Shown here piece after piece: positions 45,430 to 57,259 of a stretch of DNA of 64,000 nucleotides. Position 1 is the first letter of the stretch. The number at the start of each line of letters is the position of its first letter. The stretch covers positions 860,050-924,049 of the forward strand of contig JAKMXF010000066.1 of NCBI GenBank assembly GCA_024704765.1, given 5' to 3'. A model generated the notes under the pieces. It ran no database searches, was not told the DNA's origin, and was given only the letters and a program-made list of their open reading frames with translations. This stretch comes from Oopsacas minuta (Eukaryota > Porifera > Hexactinellida > Lyssacinosida > Leucopsacidae). The position numbers were made by a program, and so were the translations under genes.

Positions 45430-48400
45430 ATGGCGAAGCATGCTTCGCATCATTTCCTGCGATCAGCTCTCTTCCAATGGGTGAGTTATATTACCAATCA
45501 TATTACATACTCCTGTTATTCTCTGTTTCTATAGATTGTGTCATTCTCTAAACAGACTAGTGTTGATTCTGTGGAGCAGTTGTCTGATGGATTATTATTG
45601 GGAGAAGTATCAATGATTATGTGAGTAATAACAGCTGATATATATATATATATATATATTAACACCTATTATTCATAGACATCCTGAGAGCTTTCCTCAC
45701 TCAGAAATGCATTCTAACTGTAAAGACACAAATTCTAAGCTACACAACCTATCTACTGTTATGAATCACTTAATTTCCTTCAGTCAGGTAAGTTATGATA
45801 CTATTTATAGATTATACCAGCTGTTATAATATGTTCTATACTTAGAACCATCTCAGATGTGTACTAACGTTAGAATTTCCAGACATATCTCTGATAGCTT
45901 CAGAACCCTCCAGCTGTAAGTAACTGTAGTATAGCTCTTAATAGATATATTAATTTCCTTATTTCTGTAGCTAAAGGAATGGATGAATTAGAGAAATTAA
46001 TTCTTATGATACTTGGAATTGGTGTAGAGGTAAAGTTGTTTTATTATTGTTATTATTGTCTTTTATAATGTATATATAGTGTGAAAACAGAGCTCCCCTA
46101 ATAGAAAACATGAAGAACTTATCCTTAGAGAACCAGGAAGGATTAGTTAATTTAATATCTGAAGTTACAAAGAATTGTATGCATCCTCTGGAATTTGATG
46201 ATTCTAAGGACGATTTGAATATTTCTAATTTATTCTCTGCTCTCAGTAAAATATCTGACGAGCGGATACAGTACTATCAGGTAATATATAGTGTGGTTAA
46301 TTAATGCATTCCACTACTCCTGTTTGGTTACCAGCTTCTACAAGATGGCAAACAGCTGGAGCCTTCATTTAAGAGATCACCGGATAGACCCGCTCATCTA
46401 GTGCTGAATAACTCTAACTTAAATTCTGACTACCCAGATACTCCTCCTACCCCTGGGACCCTCTCTGACATACAGTCTGAGAACTCATCTCTCAGACGTA
46501 GAATTAATCAAATACAAGCTACAGCGTGAGTTGTACATAGGTGTTATAATATTATTAATCATATTAATATTTACTGCTTAGAGATGAGAGGTTAGAATTG
46601 TTTGAAGATGTTCAAAAAGAATTACAGACATCTGAGAACTCATTAGCCAAACTAAACTTAGAAGTAAGTTTTGACGAATTGATTGTTTGGATATTTGTTT
46701 ACATATCTGTTGTTGTTTAGAAACGCGAATTGCTTAGAGAGGCTCAGAGTATTTCTACTCTTAAAACAGAACTTGACACTATGCGAGAGAAGGTATATAA
46801 TAATAGTCAGAGGTGTTACTATATTCACATCCCTGTGTTGCTAGGCAATTAAACTAGATAGAATAGAGAGTGAGAATTCTAGAATGAAAGAGAAATTAGA
46901 AGATTTGGATTATTACAAGAAACAAGTAACAGACCTTAAACAGCAGAAACTCTTGCAGGAAGATACAAGAATTAATCTAGAAGAGAGAGTAGCTTCTCTC
47001 ACAGCTAAGCTCAAATCCTTCCGTAATATTATGCATACCAGTTGTGTATATTGGTTAGCAGGGAGTTGATATGCTTAATCTTGTAGAGGAGATGGGATCA
47101 GACTATACTAGACTTAAGGGTCAGCTAGAAGGGTTAAGTCAAGAGAAGGAAATGGATATGACACAAATAAGAGAGCTGTTAGAAAAGAATACACAGCTGG
47201 AGATTGAATACCAGAACCTGTAAGTGGTAACTAAGGTAATCTCTATAATATATTACTATTGTCTGGCAGATTAAGTGAGAGACCTAATGAGCTAGAGAGT
47301 TCCCTGGGAGCTCATCAGTCCTTACATTCAGAGCTCACAGAGACGGAGGCTACCCTCAGAGCCCAGCTATCCCTGAAGGAGAGAGAACTAGGTGAAATCA
47401 GAGGAGCCAAAGAACAGCTGTCTCAAGCACAGTACACCAACAGAGAGCTGGAGAGGACTAATCTTAAACTGACTAATCAGCAGAATACAAGCAGGAAAGA
47501 GAATATGAGATTGAAAGAGGTTAGTTAATAATTCTATTTATAGAAGTGTGATATTATGTACATGTATATATAGGAGGTAGAGCTGCTTAAAGTAAAAGCT
47601 AGCAGGGTAGACAGACTAGAGATTGAGGTGTCAGATGGTAAGGCACGGGCCCAAGAAGCTGAGAGGTATCACCAAAAGGTCAAGGAGTACAGACAGAGGA
47701 CCGATCAGCTGTTAGAGAGTAAAGCTCTGTTAGAAGAGGAGCTAGCCTCTATGAAAAGTAAGATGGATCAGTTAAGTCAACAACAACAGGAAGTATACTC
47801 CCTTAGAGCTCAGCTTGACTCTCTTAACGAGGTTAGTAAGAATAATATACTATTTGTGGATATATCAACTAGTGTATGGTGTATTGATAGGAGAGACAGG
47901 TAGATCTTGATACCGTACAAGATTTAATGAAACAGAACGCTCAGCTAGAATTAGAGAGGCAATCGTATTTAGAACAAATACCTCCTAACTCTCCTAAGGA
48001 GAGACCTAGAACCCCTCTAACACCTATGGAGAGTCCCTTCTCTCCTTGCAGACCCACAGAGGCCGAGATGATCCTTCGAGCTAAGGTGCTCCGTCTGGAG
48101 AGAGAGGCCAGAGAGGGGGAGAAAGCTAGTGAGGGGTTACGTCACGCACAGGCTCAAATTGAGGAGAATGAAAAGTCTAAAAAACGAATGACTTCTCAGA
48201 GCCAAAATGCTAAGTTGGAAATAGCAAGACTGAAAGAGGTACACAGCTAAAACTTGTGTTGTTTGTTTGTTTACTTATTTATTGTCCTAGGAGGTAGAAA
48301 CATATAAACAAAGAACAGATAAGATGGAATCCCTGAGGAGTAAATTAAAGACTTGTGAACAGAAACTCTCAGAAATGGAAAGAATAAAAGCAACAAATCA

Positions 48401-51400
48401 GGAAATTAGAACTGAGAACACACAATTATTCGAAGCTAGAGCTATCCTACAGGTAATATCATCTGGTAGAGGTGTTAGAATATGAATATAGAGATTGGAA
48501 TGTTGTAGGAGGAAGTGAGTGCTCTAGCTATTAAGACTCAGAAGATATCATCTCTACAGAGTGAGAATGCTATGTATAAAGTTAAGCTAGATAGTCTGGA
48601 GCAAGAGAGGCAGGAAGAGCTACATAAAATGCATCAGCTGTTGGAAACTAACTTCAAGATTGATATGGATAGACACCAAATGTTTGTTTGTTTATTTATT
48701 TGTTGTTTATTTGTTATTTATTTCAATATTCTTAGTAAAGATCAGCTGGAATTACTAGAAGATAGCTTCACTCAGCTGGGACATAACTCTCCTATTCCTG
48801 GACAGGTGTCTAGCCCACGATCCCCTGTGCGTACTTTAGAGGAGAGGGAGGATATTAAGAAGGAGAGAGAGAAGAACCAAGCAGCTCTCCTAGAAATGCA
48901 GAATATTACTAAGAAGATGGCAACACAAGCTAACGAGGATAAATCTGTTATACAGAGGTTGAAAGAGGTTAGTTGTTTGTTTATTTGTTTATTTGTTGTA
49001 ATTATCGTATACTCAATAGGATGTAAAGAGAGAACAGATGAAGGTGTTAGAATCTCACTCAGAGCTAGCTGCTACCAGGAATGACTTGGAAGATTTTAAG
49101 CGAGATAAAGAGCTATTAATACAGCAAATAGAGAACACATCTTCTAGAATAACTCCATTAGACATGAGGTAGCTATCTAACAACCATTCTGACTGTATGG
49201 TATTTATTGAAATATACTTATAGATATGAGGAGACATACACTGACACTATCCGACACAAAGAAGAGAGGATCAGGGTGCTAGAGACGAGGCTAGAAGAGG
49301 CCCTCTTCCAAATGAATGCTCTTAAGGAGCAGAATATTTCTCTTAGAAAGGACTTTTCATCTTCTCAGCCTAACCTGAGACTGGCAGAAATGTCCTTCAC
49401 TTCTCTAGCCAATCAGAATACGGACAGGTCTCCCTTACGAGTACCTCAACGCACTCATTCAATATCATCTGCTACATATTACACAAGACTTAAACAGGAG
49501 AGGGATAGAGCTAACAGTGGTAGATACACCCCTAGTCCTGATCAGGAGTGCCCCCAGGATGTAAGGAGAGCTCCAGAAGGACATGACCCCACTATGTATC
49601 AAATCCCCGGTAAGAAACCAGAGGAGGTAGGACGGATGAAAGAACAAATCCGATCCTTGAAGGAGGATAATAAAGCTCTGGTATCTGATCTATTGAATGC
49701 TAACCAGCTGGTATCTGAGATTGAGACTGATCTATCAAGGAATAGAGACAGATCAGAGATGCTGGAGGCTCTGAATAGGACTCTAGACGAGGAGAATAAA
49801 ACTCTGTTAGCTCAGACTAACAGACTCCTTTTACAGGTAATAGCTTTATAGCTTTATCGAAGATTAATCATATTTTGACACCTCTTATATTATGTCTACT
49901 AGAACCAAGATCTTATGATGCGTACCCTGGAATCTAAGGATATAATGATAGAAGAAGAGAGAATATACAACGACAGGTTAGGAGAGCTGGAGGAAGACAA
50001 AAATAAATTAGTACAACAATTAGAAACTCATAAACGAGAAATATTATCTGAACAGATTAGAGCACTCAAAGAAAAGAGGTATGCTGGTTGCTAGGTTGTA
50101 GCAATTGGAATGTTTATATTATATTATTTAGGAAGGGTATAGTTAAGAGAGGAGCTCATGCTATCGGTAAACGTCTTAAGAATATAAAGAAGAGACAGGA
50201 CGAGGAAGATGATAGAGATAAGATATCTACAGACTCATATCTCCCCTCTAGGATAGGATCATATGCTACACAGAGTCCTGCTATACTATCTGAAGACTTC
50301 AGTGAGTTAGTAACTGATATCACACCCGAGAGCTTACAGTCTGAGGGGAGTGGGCAAACAGAGGGAGGCGGTATCAAGAAACAACTCTCTTTCCGTAAAA
50401 GGGTGTGTATATGTTACTTAGTTTGTTTGTTTTGTTTAAATATTTGTGTAATTTGTGTAGAGACGGTCCAGTGGTAAGAGCCACCCCGGAGGATCATCCT
50501 CTAGCCTGGGAGGACTTAACACAACAGCTGGAGGACACAATACTACAGTAGGAGGGGAAATGCTATCTCTGTCAGATTTCCTTCATGAACAACAAAAGAC
50601 TCCAAACAGTAGAAAATCAGATTCAGGGTCTGGGTCTCATAGATCCGATCAACTGACTCCTTCACAGCTTAATACAAACACAAATAACAACAAAATGGTA
50701 CCTGAGCTAGGATATATAAGATCGGAATCTGATCTGATATCTTCTCTTACTCATGAGGCAGACTGTAGAGCTAGTAATTCTACATCTATACTTACTGACA
50801 GATCTCCTCATCAGAGAGGTTAGAATATTGTCGTATAAGAACAGCTGATTAATCTATTAATTCTATTATAGATCCCCGTATGACGTCATCCCCTAACTCT
50901 ACTTATAAGAATAAAAGAAATGCACCTGTCTCAAAACCTCACATACGTCTAGTTATGACGTCACAGCTCAGGAATTCTAAGTACCCCTTCCCGTCAGAAC
51001 ACGCCCTGTCATGTTCCGATCTATTGGAGACTGTGTCACAGGACTCATCAAGGTAAATTCTATCTCTTCTATAATTAGATTTAGTATTATAATAGATTAT
51101 ACAGGTCACATAGTATAGTGTCAGAAACTGGGTCTAGTAATATGCAGGCTCAGAGTCCAGGACATCTAGCATTCTCTAAACGACGCTCCGTTGCTACGGT
51201 ACAGCATACCTCAACTCTTCCACCCCAGGGACCTTACATAACGAGAACATACTCTCTTGGAAACACAGGTATATACCCCAGTCCTCTCAGATATGCTCCT
51301 ACCCTCCCTGAGACAGATATAGATCAGTGCTCTGTCCTCAAATCTGTAGCAGACCTGGCTCCCAGCAATGAAAGCACTGGGTTCCTCTCTGAGATGGGTG

Positions 51401-51577
51401 TTACTCCTCCCTCACAAATTATACAACGGTCAGCTGAGTTAATTTAATTATACGTATAAGGTGTTATTTTTATATTTTATTTCTAGAATCTCATCTCTAA
51501 CACAACAAGCGGATACTCCAATCAGTAATAACTCAGAGAATGACTCATCCATATACTCTGAATTTGGATATATTTAA
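45430..51577 (+). CDS. CCDC88: CCDC88 (girdin/Daple family): HOOK domain, long coiled coil, GBA and PDZ-ligand motifs
   Basis: Roughly 1,500-residue coiled-coil protein in some two dozen exons. The N-terminus is a HOOK-type domain (FQWIVSFSKQTSVDSVEQLS, LGEVSMIIHPES, HNLSTVMNHLISFSQ), as in girdin. A block diagnostic for CCDC88 follows: TLKTELDTMREKAIKLDRIE and MKEKLEDLDYYKKQVTDLKQ (girdin MYRDELDALREKAVRVDKLE, YKERLHDIEFYKARVEELKE). Heptad-rich sequence continues to about 50100. The Ser-rich tail contains EMLSLSDFLHEQQK (50557-50598), matching the girdin/Daple G-alpha binding and activating (GBA) motif, and ends in EFGYI, like the Daple PDZ ligand EYGCV. The family links G-protein signalling, actin, Dvl/Wnt and cilia. 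A 16-bp palindrome lies just after the ATG. Exon borders were not all fixed. Confidence 0.88.
45637..45658. repeat. (TA)n microsatellite in a CCDC88 intron
   Basis: A TA run in the second intron, directly before AACACCT. Confidence 0.8.
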
Positions 51578-51708
51578 TTGTGTTTGTTTCCTGTGACATT
51601 AGAATTTTGTATGATTTCGACTAAGCCAGTTGTCTTTCACTAATTGGCGCACTTTTAACCGTTAATTTAATTATACATATTATTCAGTATACTAGCTTAA
51701 CCAATCAG

Positions 51709-52517
51709 ATGGCCGGATTAGAAAGGTCCAGATCTACCAGACCCGGTCTCTTAAACAGATTAGCAACTTTTCTGGGAATTAAGAAGAAGGAAGCTCAAAT
51801 ATTATTTGTAGGATTAGACAATTCAGGTTAATAGCTAATGACGTAATAGATAGGATAATATTGCAGCATTGGGAGTAGCAATACATATTTTTATAACCAG
51901 TATCTAATATTTATCTTTAGGGAAATCTACTCTAATCAACTTCTTAAAACCTGACAGTTACAAGCGTCAGGAAGTAGTCCCTACGATAGGATACTCAGTA
52001 GAACAATTCACAGCTGGGAGGATTAGCTTTACAGTATTTGATATGTCAGGACAAGGCAAGAGCAGACCTTTATGGGAGCATTACTATAGAGATGCTCATG
52101 CAGTAGTATTTGTATTGGATTCTACGGACAGACTTAGGATGGAAGTAGCTAGGGAAGAGCTTAATAATCTGCTACTACATGCTGATGTATCAACTCGTAA
52201 GGTAGTAACTATATAGGGTTAAAGGAATGTACAGTAGATACCTAATAGGTCAATTGGGCTTATCCCATTCCCATTAATTGGCAAGGATTGAGTATTACAT
52301 TCCATTTACTTATACTCGTTGCTAGGTACCTATTCTATTTCTTGCCAATAAGATGGACTGTAAAGACGCGTTAGGACCAATCCAGGTATCAGTAGATATG
52401 TGTCTACATGAAATTAATCTACACAGCTGGCATATATGTGCTACTAATGCTGTGACAGGAGAGGGCGTGGAGGAGGGCATATTATGGCTGACAGAGCAGA
52501 TTAAGCACAGATTATAA
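51709..52517 (+). CDS. ARL6: ARL6 (BBS3), Arf-like GTPase
   Basis: Small GTPase that recruits the BBSome to membranes for ciliary traffic. Three exons: 51709-51826, 51921-52201 and 52326-52517, 196 residues. G1 GLDNSGKST (split by intron 1), switch region PTIGYSVEQF, G3 VFDMSGQGKSRPLWEHYY, G4 LANKMD, G5 region HICATNAVTGEGV. The signature VFDMSGQG..LWEHYY and GIKKKEAQILFVG are specific for ARL6 (human GLKKKEVHVLCLG). The N-terminus is about 15 residues longer than in human, where the protein begins MGLLDRL. The equivalent PGLLNRL here is internal, so a myristoylatable Gly2 is not formed from this ATG. An acceptor-like CTAG lies 13 nt upstream. Confidence 0.94.
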
Positions 52518-52585
52518 AATCTTATTATTACTACTGTTTTAAATCTATTAAACTTATAACCGACAATATTCTTATTAATATTAGT

Positions 52586-53632
52586 ATGCTATCACCTCAC
52601 GATCTGTACATTCCTGAGGGACCAGCTGGCAACCAGGTTGCTCACATGTTATGGACACTAGGATTCAAGACAGTTGCCATGGTTACTCAGGTTAGCCTTC
52701 CTCCTGATGATCCGGAGCATTCGAAACATTCCAGACCTACGATACCGTTACCAGGTAATCCTATAATTTGGAACCATGGATTATCTCCCGGAATGACCCT
52801 CCCGCGGTCTGACAAGCCTCCTCGGGTGTTGTCTCGTCTTCACGTGACAGCTGAGGGTCTGAATCATCTGCACTGTCTGGGAAACCCAGCAGCTAAATCT
52901 TATGACGTCATCAGTGTAGAGCCTAGAACTGAGAAGGTAATCAACCAATGAATTGCTTATAATATTCTGAATCATTGGTATGCAGGTCTGGAATAGTTTA
53001 ACGCAATCTTCACACCTTTCTACAATGTATGACGTCATTTCCTGGGACCTTACACAAAGACTGCCATTTCACCTCAAGAGAAGTGCTGTTAAAGTTCTGG
53101 ATCAGAGAGGTGTTAAGATAGAGGTTGGTAGCCATGCTGGATAAATGGAATGTGTAATTATGTTACGTTATAGATACGATATTCTGGAGGTATGTGCGGA
53201 TCCTCTGGGTTAAGAAACTTCCTGTCATCATCAATGGAACTATCTAAAGTTGTTATAAATTCCAATCAGCTTATCCTGTCGTCAGGAGCACAGAGCCCGC
53301 TAGAATGCAGATCCCCAGCTGATTTATCAAATCTAGCAAAACTGATCGGAATACCCGCCCATAAGTGTAATAGATTGACCAATCAGAATGCAGCCTGTCT
53401 GCTAAGGAAATCAGCTGTAAGGACAGATTCTTATAAAGGTGTCATAAGTGGGACGGAAAAACAGATGATCGAGGAATCTGATGATACAATCAATAAGGCT
53501 GCTCTACAAAGACTTCTGATGCATGAGTCCGTAACTATGGAATCAGAGGAATGCTCAGAAGTGAGACCATCCAATAAGAGAATTTTAGAAGTCACAGAAA
53601 AATCAACCAAGAAACTGAAATCAGAAAATTAA
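52586..53632 (+). CDS. RPP30: RPP30, protein subunit of RNase P and RNase MRP
   Basis: TIM-barrel protein subunit of the nuclear RNase P/MRP ribonucleoproteins, which process tRNA and rRNA precursors. Exons 52586-52936, 52986-53123 and 53174-53632, 315 residues (human 268). Matches: LHVTAEG... and YDVISVEPRTEKVW (human YDVVAVFPKTEKLF), ISWDLTQRLPFHLKRSAVKV (human ITVTEKLPFYFKRPPINV), GVKIEIRYS (human GLAFELVYS), NQLILSSGAQSPLECRSPAD (human NVIISSAAERPLEIRGPYD). The C-terminal tail is longer, charged and poorly conserved. The start lies 68 nt after the ARL6 stop and one base after an acceptor-like TTAG. It converges with PPM1, 130 nt between stop codons. Confidence 0.9.
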
Positions 53633-53762
53633 ATAAAATTAGGAAATTACAAATATTATTAATTACAAGTTTTGAGTTACAATAATTAAACTTGTCAGCT
53701 GAAGAATTAGAGAAGTGTTTAATAGCTTACAAACACAATTTATATTAAAACATTCCGTTGCG

Positions 53763-53863
53763 TCACTTGGCTAATGGAGACACAGGGAGCTTCTTCTCTA
53801 ACGGACTTCCAGTCTACGAATATAACAGTTTATATAATAAATAATAATTATAATAATAATAAT

Positions 53864-53930
<67 letters not shown>

Positions 53931-55431
53931 CTCACAGAATTGGAATCCTTCGGAGGTGTTTTCATCATTTCATTAATCTTCTCTTCTACATAATCTTGCC
54001 TACAATCATATAACATAAATATTTATAACTGTTATCATACAATATCTCACCTGAGGGGTATCTCATATACAGGGTCCAGAGTTGTTACCAGCTCCTGCAT
54101 AACTACATGCAGCTGAGGCTCTGAGCTATTAGCTTTACACAGACGGATATACTCTATTAATAGTAACAATAATAGTTATAAGGAATGATTCTTCAATAAA
54201 TATCTACCTGATATCTTTTCCTGCATAAGAGGCTTAGCTTCCTCAACTAAATCAATATCCTAAACAGATAGTATTAATATAACGGATATATGTCATTACC
54301 ATATATGGTATTACCTTCTGAGCAGCATCTTGTGAGAACTTAGGAGCTGCGGGCAGTGTAACGAGTATAGCCGTCATATTATCTCTGCTATTCTATAATC
54401 AAATACTCAAACATATTTCTATAATTAAGTTGAATAATAATAAACCTTGTAGAGAGATTTCTCTAAGAGTCCTGCTGTAGTTCTCTCTAAAGATTCTGAT
54501 ACCATTAGTCGAGAACCAATCAAATCCACTACTTCATCATTCTCCATAACATCCCAGACACCGTCACAAGCCAGGAGGAGGAATTGGTCTTCTTGACACC
54601 TCTCCAGTATTTCCACATCCGGTTCAGGGCTCACCAGCTGACAGATAGGTTTCAGTTTGGGCTGAGCTTTGTAATCAAAGTCCCCCAAAGCTCTGGAGAC
54701 CGCTAGACTGCCGTTAACTCTCTGCATGAGTACAGCACCCCCCGCAGCCTCTATTCTCTTTTTCTCTATATCGCAGTAAGGTTTGTGGTCTGAACTCGCA
54801 AAGAACACCTAAATAGAAATAGAAAAGAGTTCTACTTATAGAAGTATAACATATCTACCTTCCCATCTCTAGCTACTAGTCCCCTGGAGTCTCCGCAGTT
54901 AGCAATGAATACATGCTTGTCTGATAGTAGAGCAGCAACAGCAGTAGTCCCGCTCCTGTCATGGATCGGCTTGCTGGTTAGTTCCTTGCGGAGTCTGACG
55001 TCCATCTCCAGGAACGCTTCTCTCAGACTGGTGCTCACATAATTGGGATTATACTCCCCATCAAAGACCTCCAGCCTTGGTAATATACATTCTATCAGCT
55101 GATCGCAGGACGCCTCACTAGCTCGCATCCCTGCGTGTCCGTCAAACACCGCGTAGAAGCTCCAGCCCTTCAGTTTAGGGTCAAGAGCCCCGAGGTCCGG
55201 GATAGCTCGTGCTGAATCCTCCATTTCTGTCCGCCATCCCTGCATACTAACGCTACAGTAGGCAGAGTCACATGGTCCTGATCCTGATTTGAATTCTTTG
55301 TTTATAGCTGGTTTATCTAGAAATACTCCCATCCTTAGTCTTCTAGGTCTAGGTTTTCGTCCGGATTTGATAACAAAGATAAGAGCGATTAGAGTTAAGA
55401 GTCCGAACAGGAGCGAGAGCTCTAGCAACAT
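53763..55431 (-). CDS. PPM1A/B-type protein phosphatase 2C with N-terminal hydrophobic extension
   Basis: Mg/Mn-dependent Ser/Thr phosphatase. Exons 55431-54859, 54808-54446, 54392-54315, 54259-54208, 54153-54051, 53999-53936 and 53813-53763, 427 residues. Motifs: MQGWRTEMEDSARAIPDL, FYAVFDGHAG, RSGTTAVAALL, FIANCGDSRGLV, LAVSRALGDFDYK, LLACDGVWDVMEN and SRDNMTAILV, followed by the PPM1A/B C-terminal helical domain. PPM1A normally starts MGAFLDKP and is myristoylated. Here MGVFLDKP is Met34 (55332), preceded in frame by a strongly hydrophobic stretch (LLFGLLTLIALIFVI) and a basic patch. Starting at 55431 gives a membrane-anchored form; starting at 55332 a myristoylatable one. The last intron holds the (TAA)n array. 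Confidence 0.9.
53836..53928. repeat. (TAA)n microsatellite, about 30 units
   Basis: The longest simple repeat in the window, with a few CAA/TTA-type breaks at the left end. It lies in the last intron of the PPM1 gene, starting within about 10 nt of the GTGAGT 5' splice site (read on the minus strand as ATT repeats). Open frames across it on both strands are artefacts of the repeat. Confidence 0.95.
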
Positions 55432-55576
55432 TTATCAGCTAGCATCTAATAATGGAAATAATACAAACAAATTCTTCTTAAAATTCTATAAGAATTAATA
55501 ATTGAAAATAATTTTCTTAGTCAATTGTAAAATAGTTGAATTAAGAACAGCTGATCAGGTCAAATACCTAATGCAG

Positions 55577-55585
55577 TATAAATAG
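55577..55585 (+). promoter_or_regulatory. TATA-like box of the 55615 gene
   Basis: TATAAATAG 30 nt before the ATG at 55615, the same word as in the NHL promoters. It sits in the 183-nt gap between divergent PPM1 and this gene. There is no TAG acceptor close to the ATG. Confidence 0.5.
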
Positions 55586-55614
55586 AGCACTACCTGCTGC
55601 TGGTGTTATTCTAT

Positions 55615-57048
55615 ATGAGTCTAGCTCAGCATAATATTCTAGGACAACTAGAGTAAGTAATTGGAATTATTAGATTGTTAGAAATCTGCTTACTTATCAT
55701 ATTTATTCTAAATAGGCCGGTGTTATCTCCAGAGAGTTTACTACAACAGCATCTGGAGGCCTGGGGAGGACTAATTCAGCTCTGGGACTCTGATCCAACT
55801 AATAGTGATTTTGTTCTATCAATCGTGGACAGAGGTAATACCTTGTGGTATAAACTAGCACTCCACGGTGATAACTCCTGTATTATTAACGGAGTGTATT
55901 ATTCTGAATTGGACCATGGACTAACTGCTGTAGCTACAAGACACGGGATTACACGAGTAGAGCCCAACAGGCTCCAGGTAAGCTCAATAATCTAATAGTA
56001 AACAAATTGTTGATATATATAATATAGCAAACAGTAAATAGCCCGGATAAGAAGCGGAAGAAGTCCTCTATGAGGATCTGGAGAAGATTCAGTATAGGAA
56101 CAGTTCTGAAGACAGATAACAATGATAAGAAGAGTCCTGAGAATTCTTCTAAACAGATACGGCGAGCTAATTCTCTAAGATTATTCCATCCAAAAGTCAC
56201 AAGGAAATTCTCTCTTAAAAATGCCCATCATGACACAGCATTCCGTCCTGCCGAAATACCAGAGAGTCATTCTCACTCACAGATAAATCTATCTATACCC
56301 GTCCGTAACTTCGTTATGCCCCCTGAAGTAGAGGGTCCATTTAGTCACGCAACGCTACCAAGAGTCTCCAGGGGTAAGGGATCCCTCCCCCCTTCAGTAT
56401 CCACTGGACAGCTCCCTAAACACACAGATCTAGACTCTGTATTAGCCCATCAGATTACACACAGTGACAAGAGAGTTAGACACAGAAATAAAGTTAAAGA
56501 AACTGAATTATTAGAATTAGAAAATACATTTCATAGAAAACTAACAAGAAGTAACTCAGTAGACAGAGAAATACAGCAGCAGCACTCTCCTACTCGGAGG
56601 TTCGGGTCATGCCCAAAACTCAGCAAATACGCTAGGAGTACAGGAAGGTAAGTTAACAAATAAATAATTAAATTAACGAATAAATAATCTCATCATAGAG
56701 TTGATAATAAATCCCCGGATTTACTCGTGCATACCTCTCCACAATCCGGTGTCAATTGGACAATATCTCTCCCTACAGACCAGAGACCCTCCCGTACTCA
56801 GGACCTGTCCTGTCCTGGTGACAAGCCCCAACCAATCCTCTTGGACAGCCGATCAGCTGTCCGTTACTCAGTATTTCCTATTGAGTCAGCAACCATAAAA
56901 TCAGGTAATAAGATGACGTCACTCAATTAACACGCTATTTTACTGCCTGTTTGTAGGATCAGTGCTGAGCAGTCGAGTAGGAAGAATGCCAGGAGAGGAA
57001 GCAGAAGCTCCCAGACAGATACAGACCTCAGTTAGTATTCATGTGTAA
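55615..57048 (+). CDS. Unrecognised protein of 405 residues, possibly with a degenerate SH2-like N-terminus
   Basis: I do not recognise this gene. Five exons: 55615-55652, 55716-55977, 56028-56647, 56699-56904 and 56957-57048, in frame, 405 residues. The first 95 residues look folded: PESLLQQHLEAWGGLIQLWD, FVLSIVDRGNTLWYKLALHG, and GVYYSELDHGLTAVATRHGI. The order of strands is reminiscent of an SH2 domain, with the later FSSLxxLVxHY-like part, but there is no clear FLVRES arginine. The rest is basic, Ser-rich and probably disordered, with several RRxNS/RxxS sites (RRANSLRLF, TRSNSVDRE) that could be phosphorylated by AGC-type kinases. It is TATA-driven by appearance. It converges with alpha-actinin. 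Confidence 0.7.
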
Positions 57049-57259
57049 TTATTGTGACGTCATTATTATAACTGCTGTAATATAACCTGACTACGGGGCG
57101 GTACCAATGGAATTGATAGACTAATTATAATTATCACAGAGAATAATATATAACAATATAGCAGATACATTAGGATACAACTAATCTACTTACACTCAAA
57201 TTTATCAAAATCTATTATTACATCTAATAAACAAACTATGATCCGTTCTATATACGATC

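Noticed and set aside
53774-54013. Open frames with long Asn or Ile runs on both strands
   Set aside because: They are readings of the (TAA)n microsatellite inside the last PPM1 intron. A GTGAGT donor at 53936 and an acceptor at 53814 remove it and restore a frame whose total length is divisible by three.
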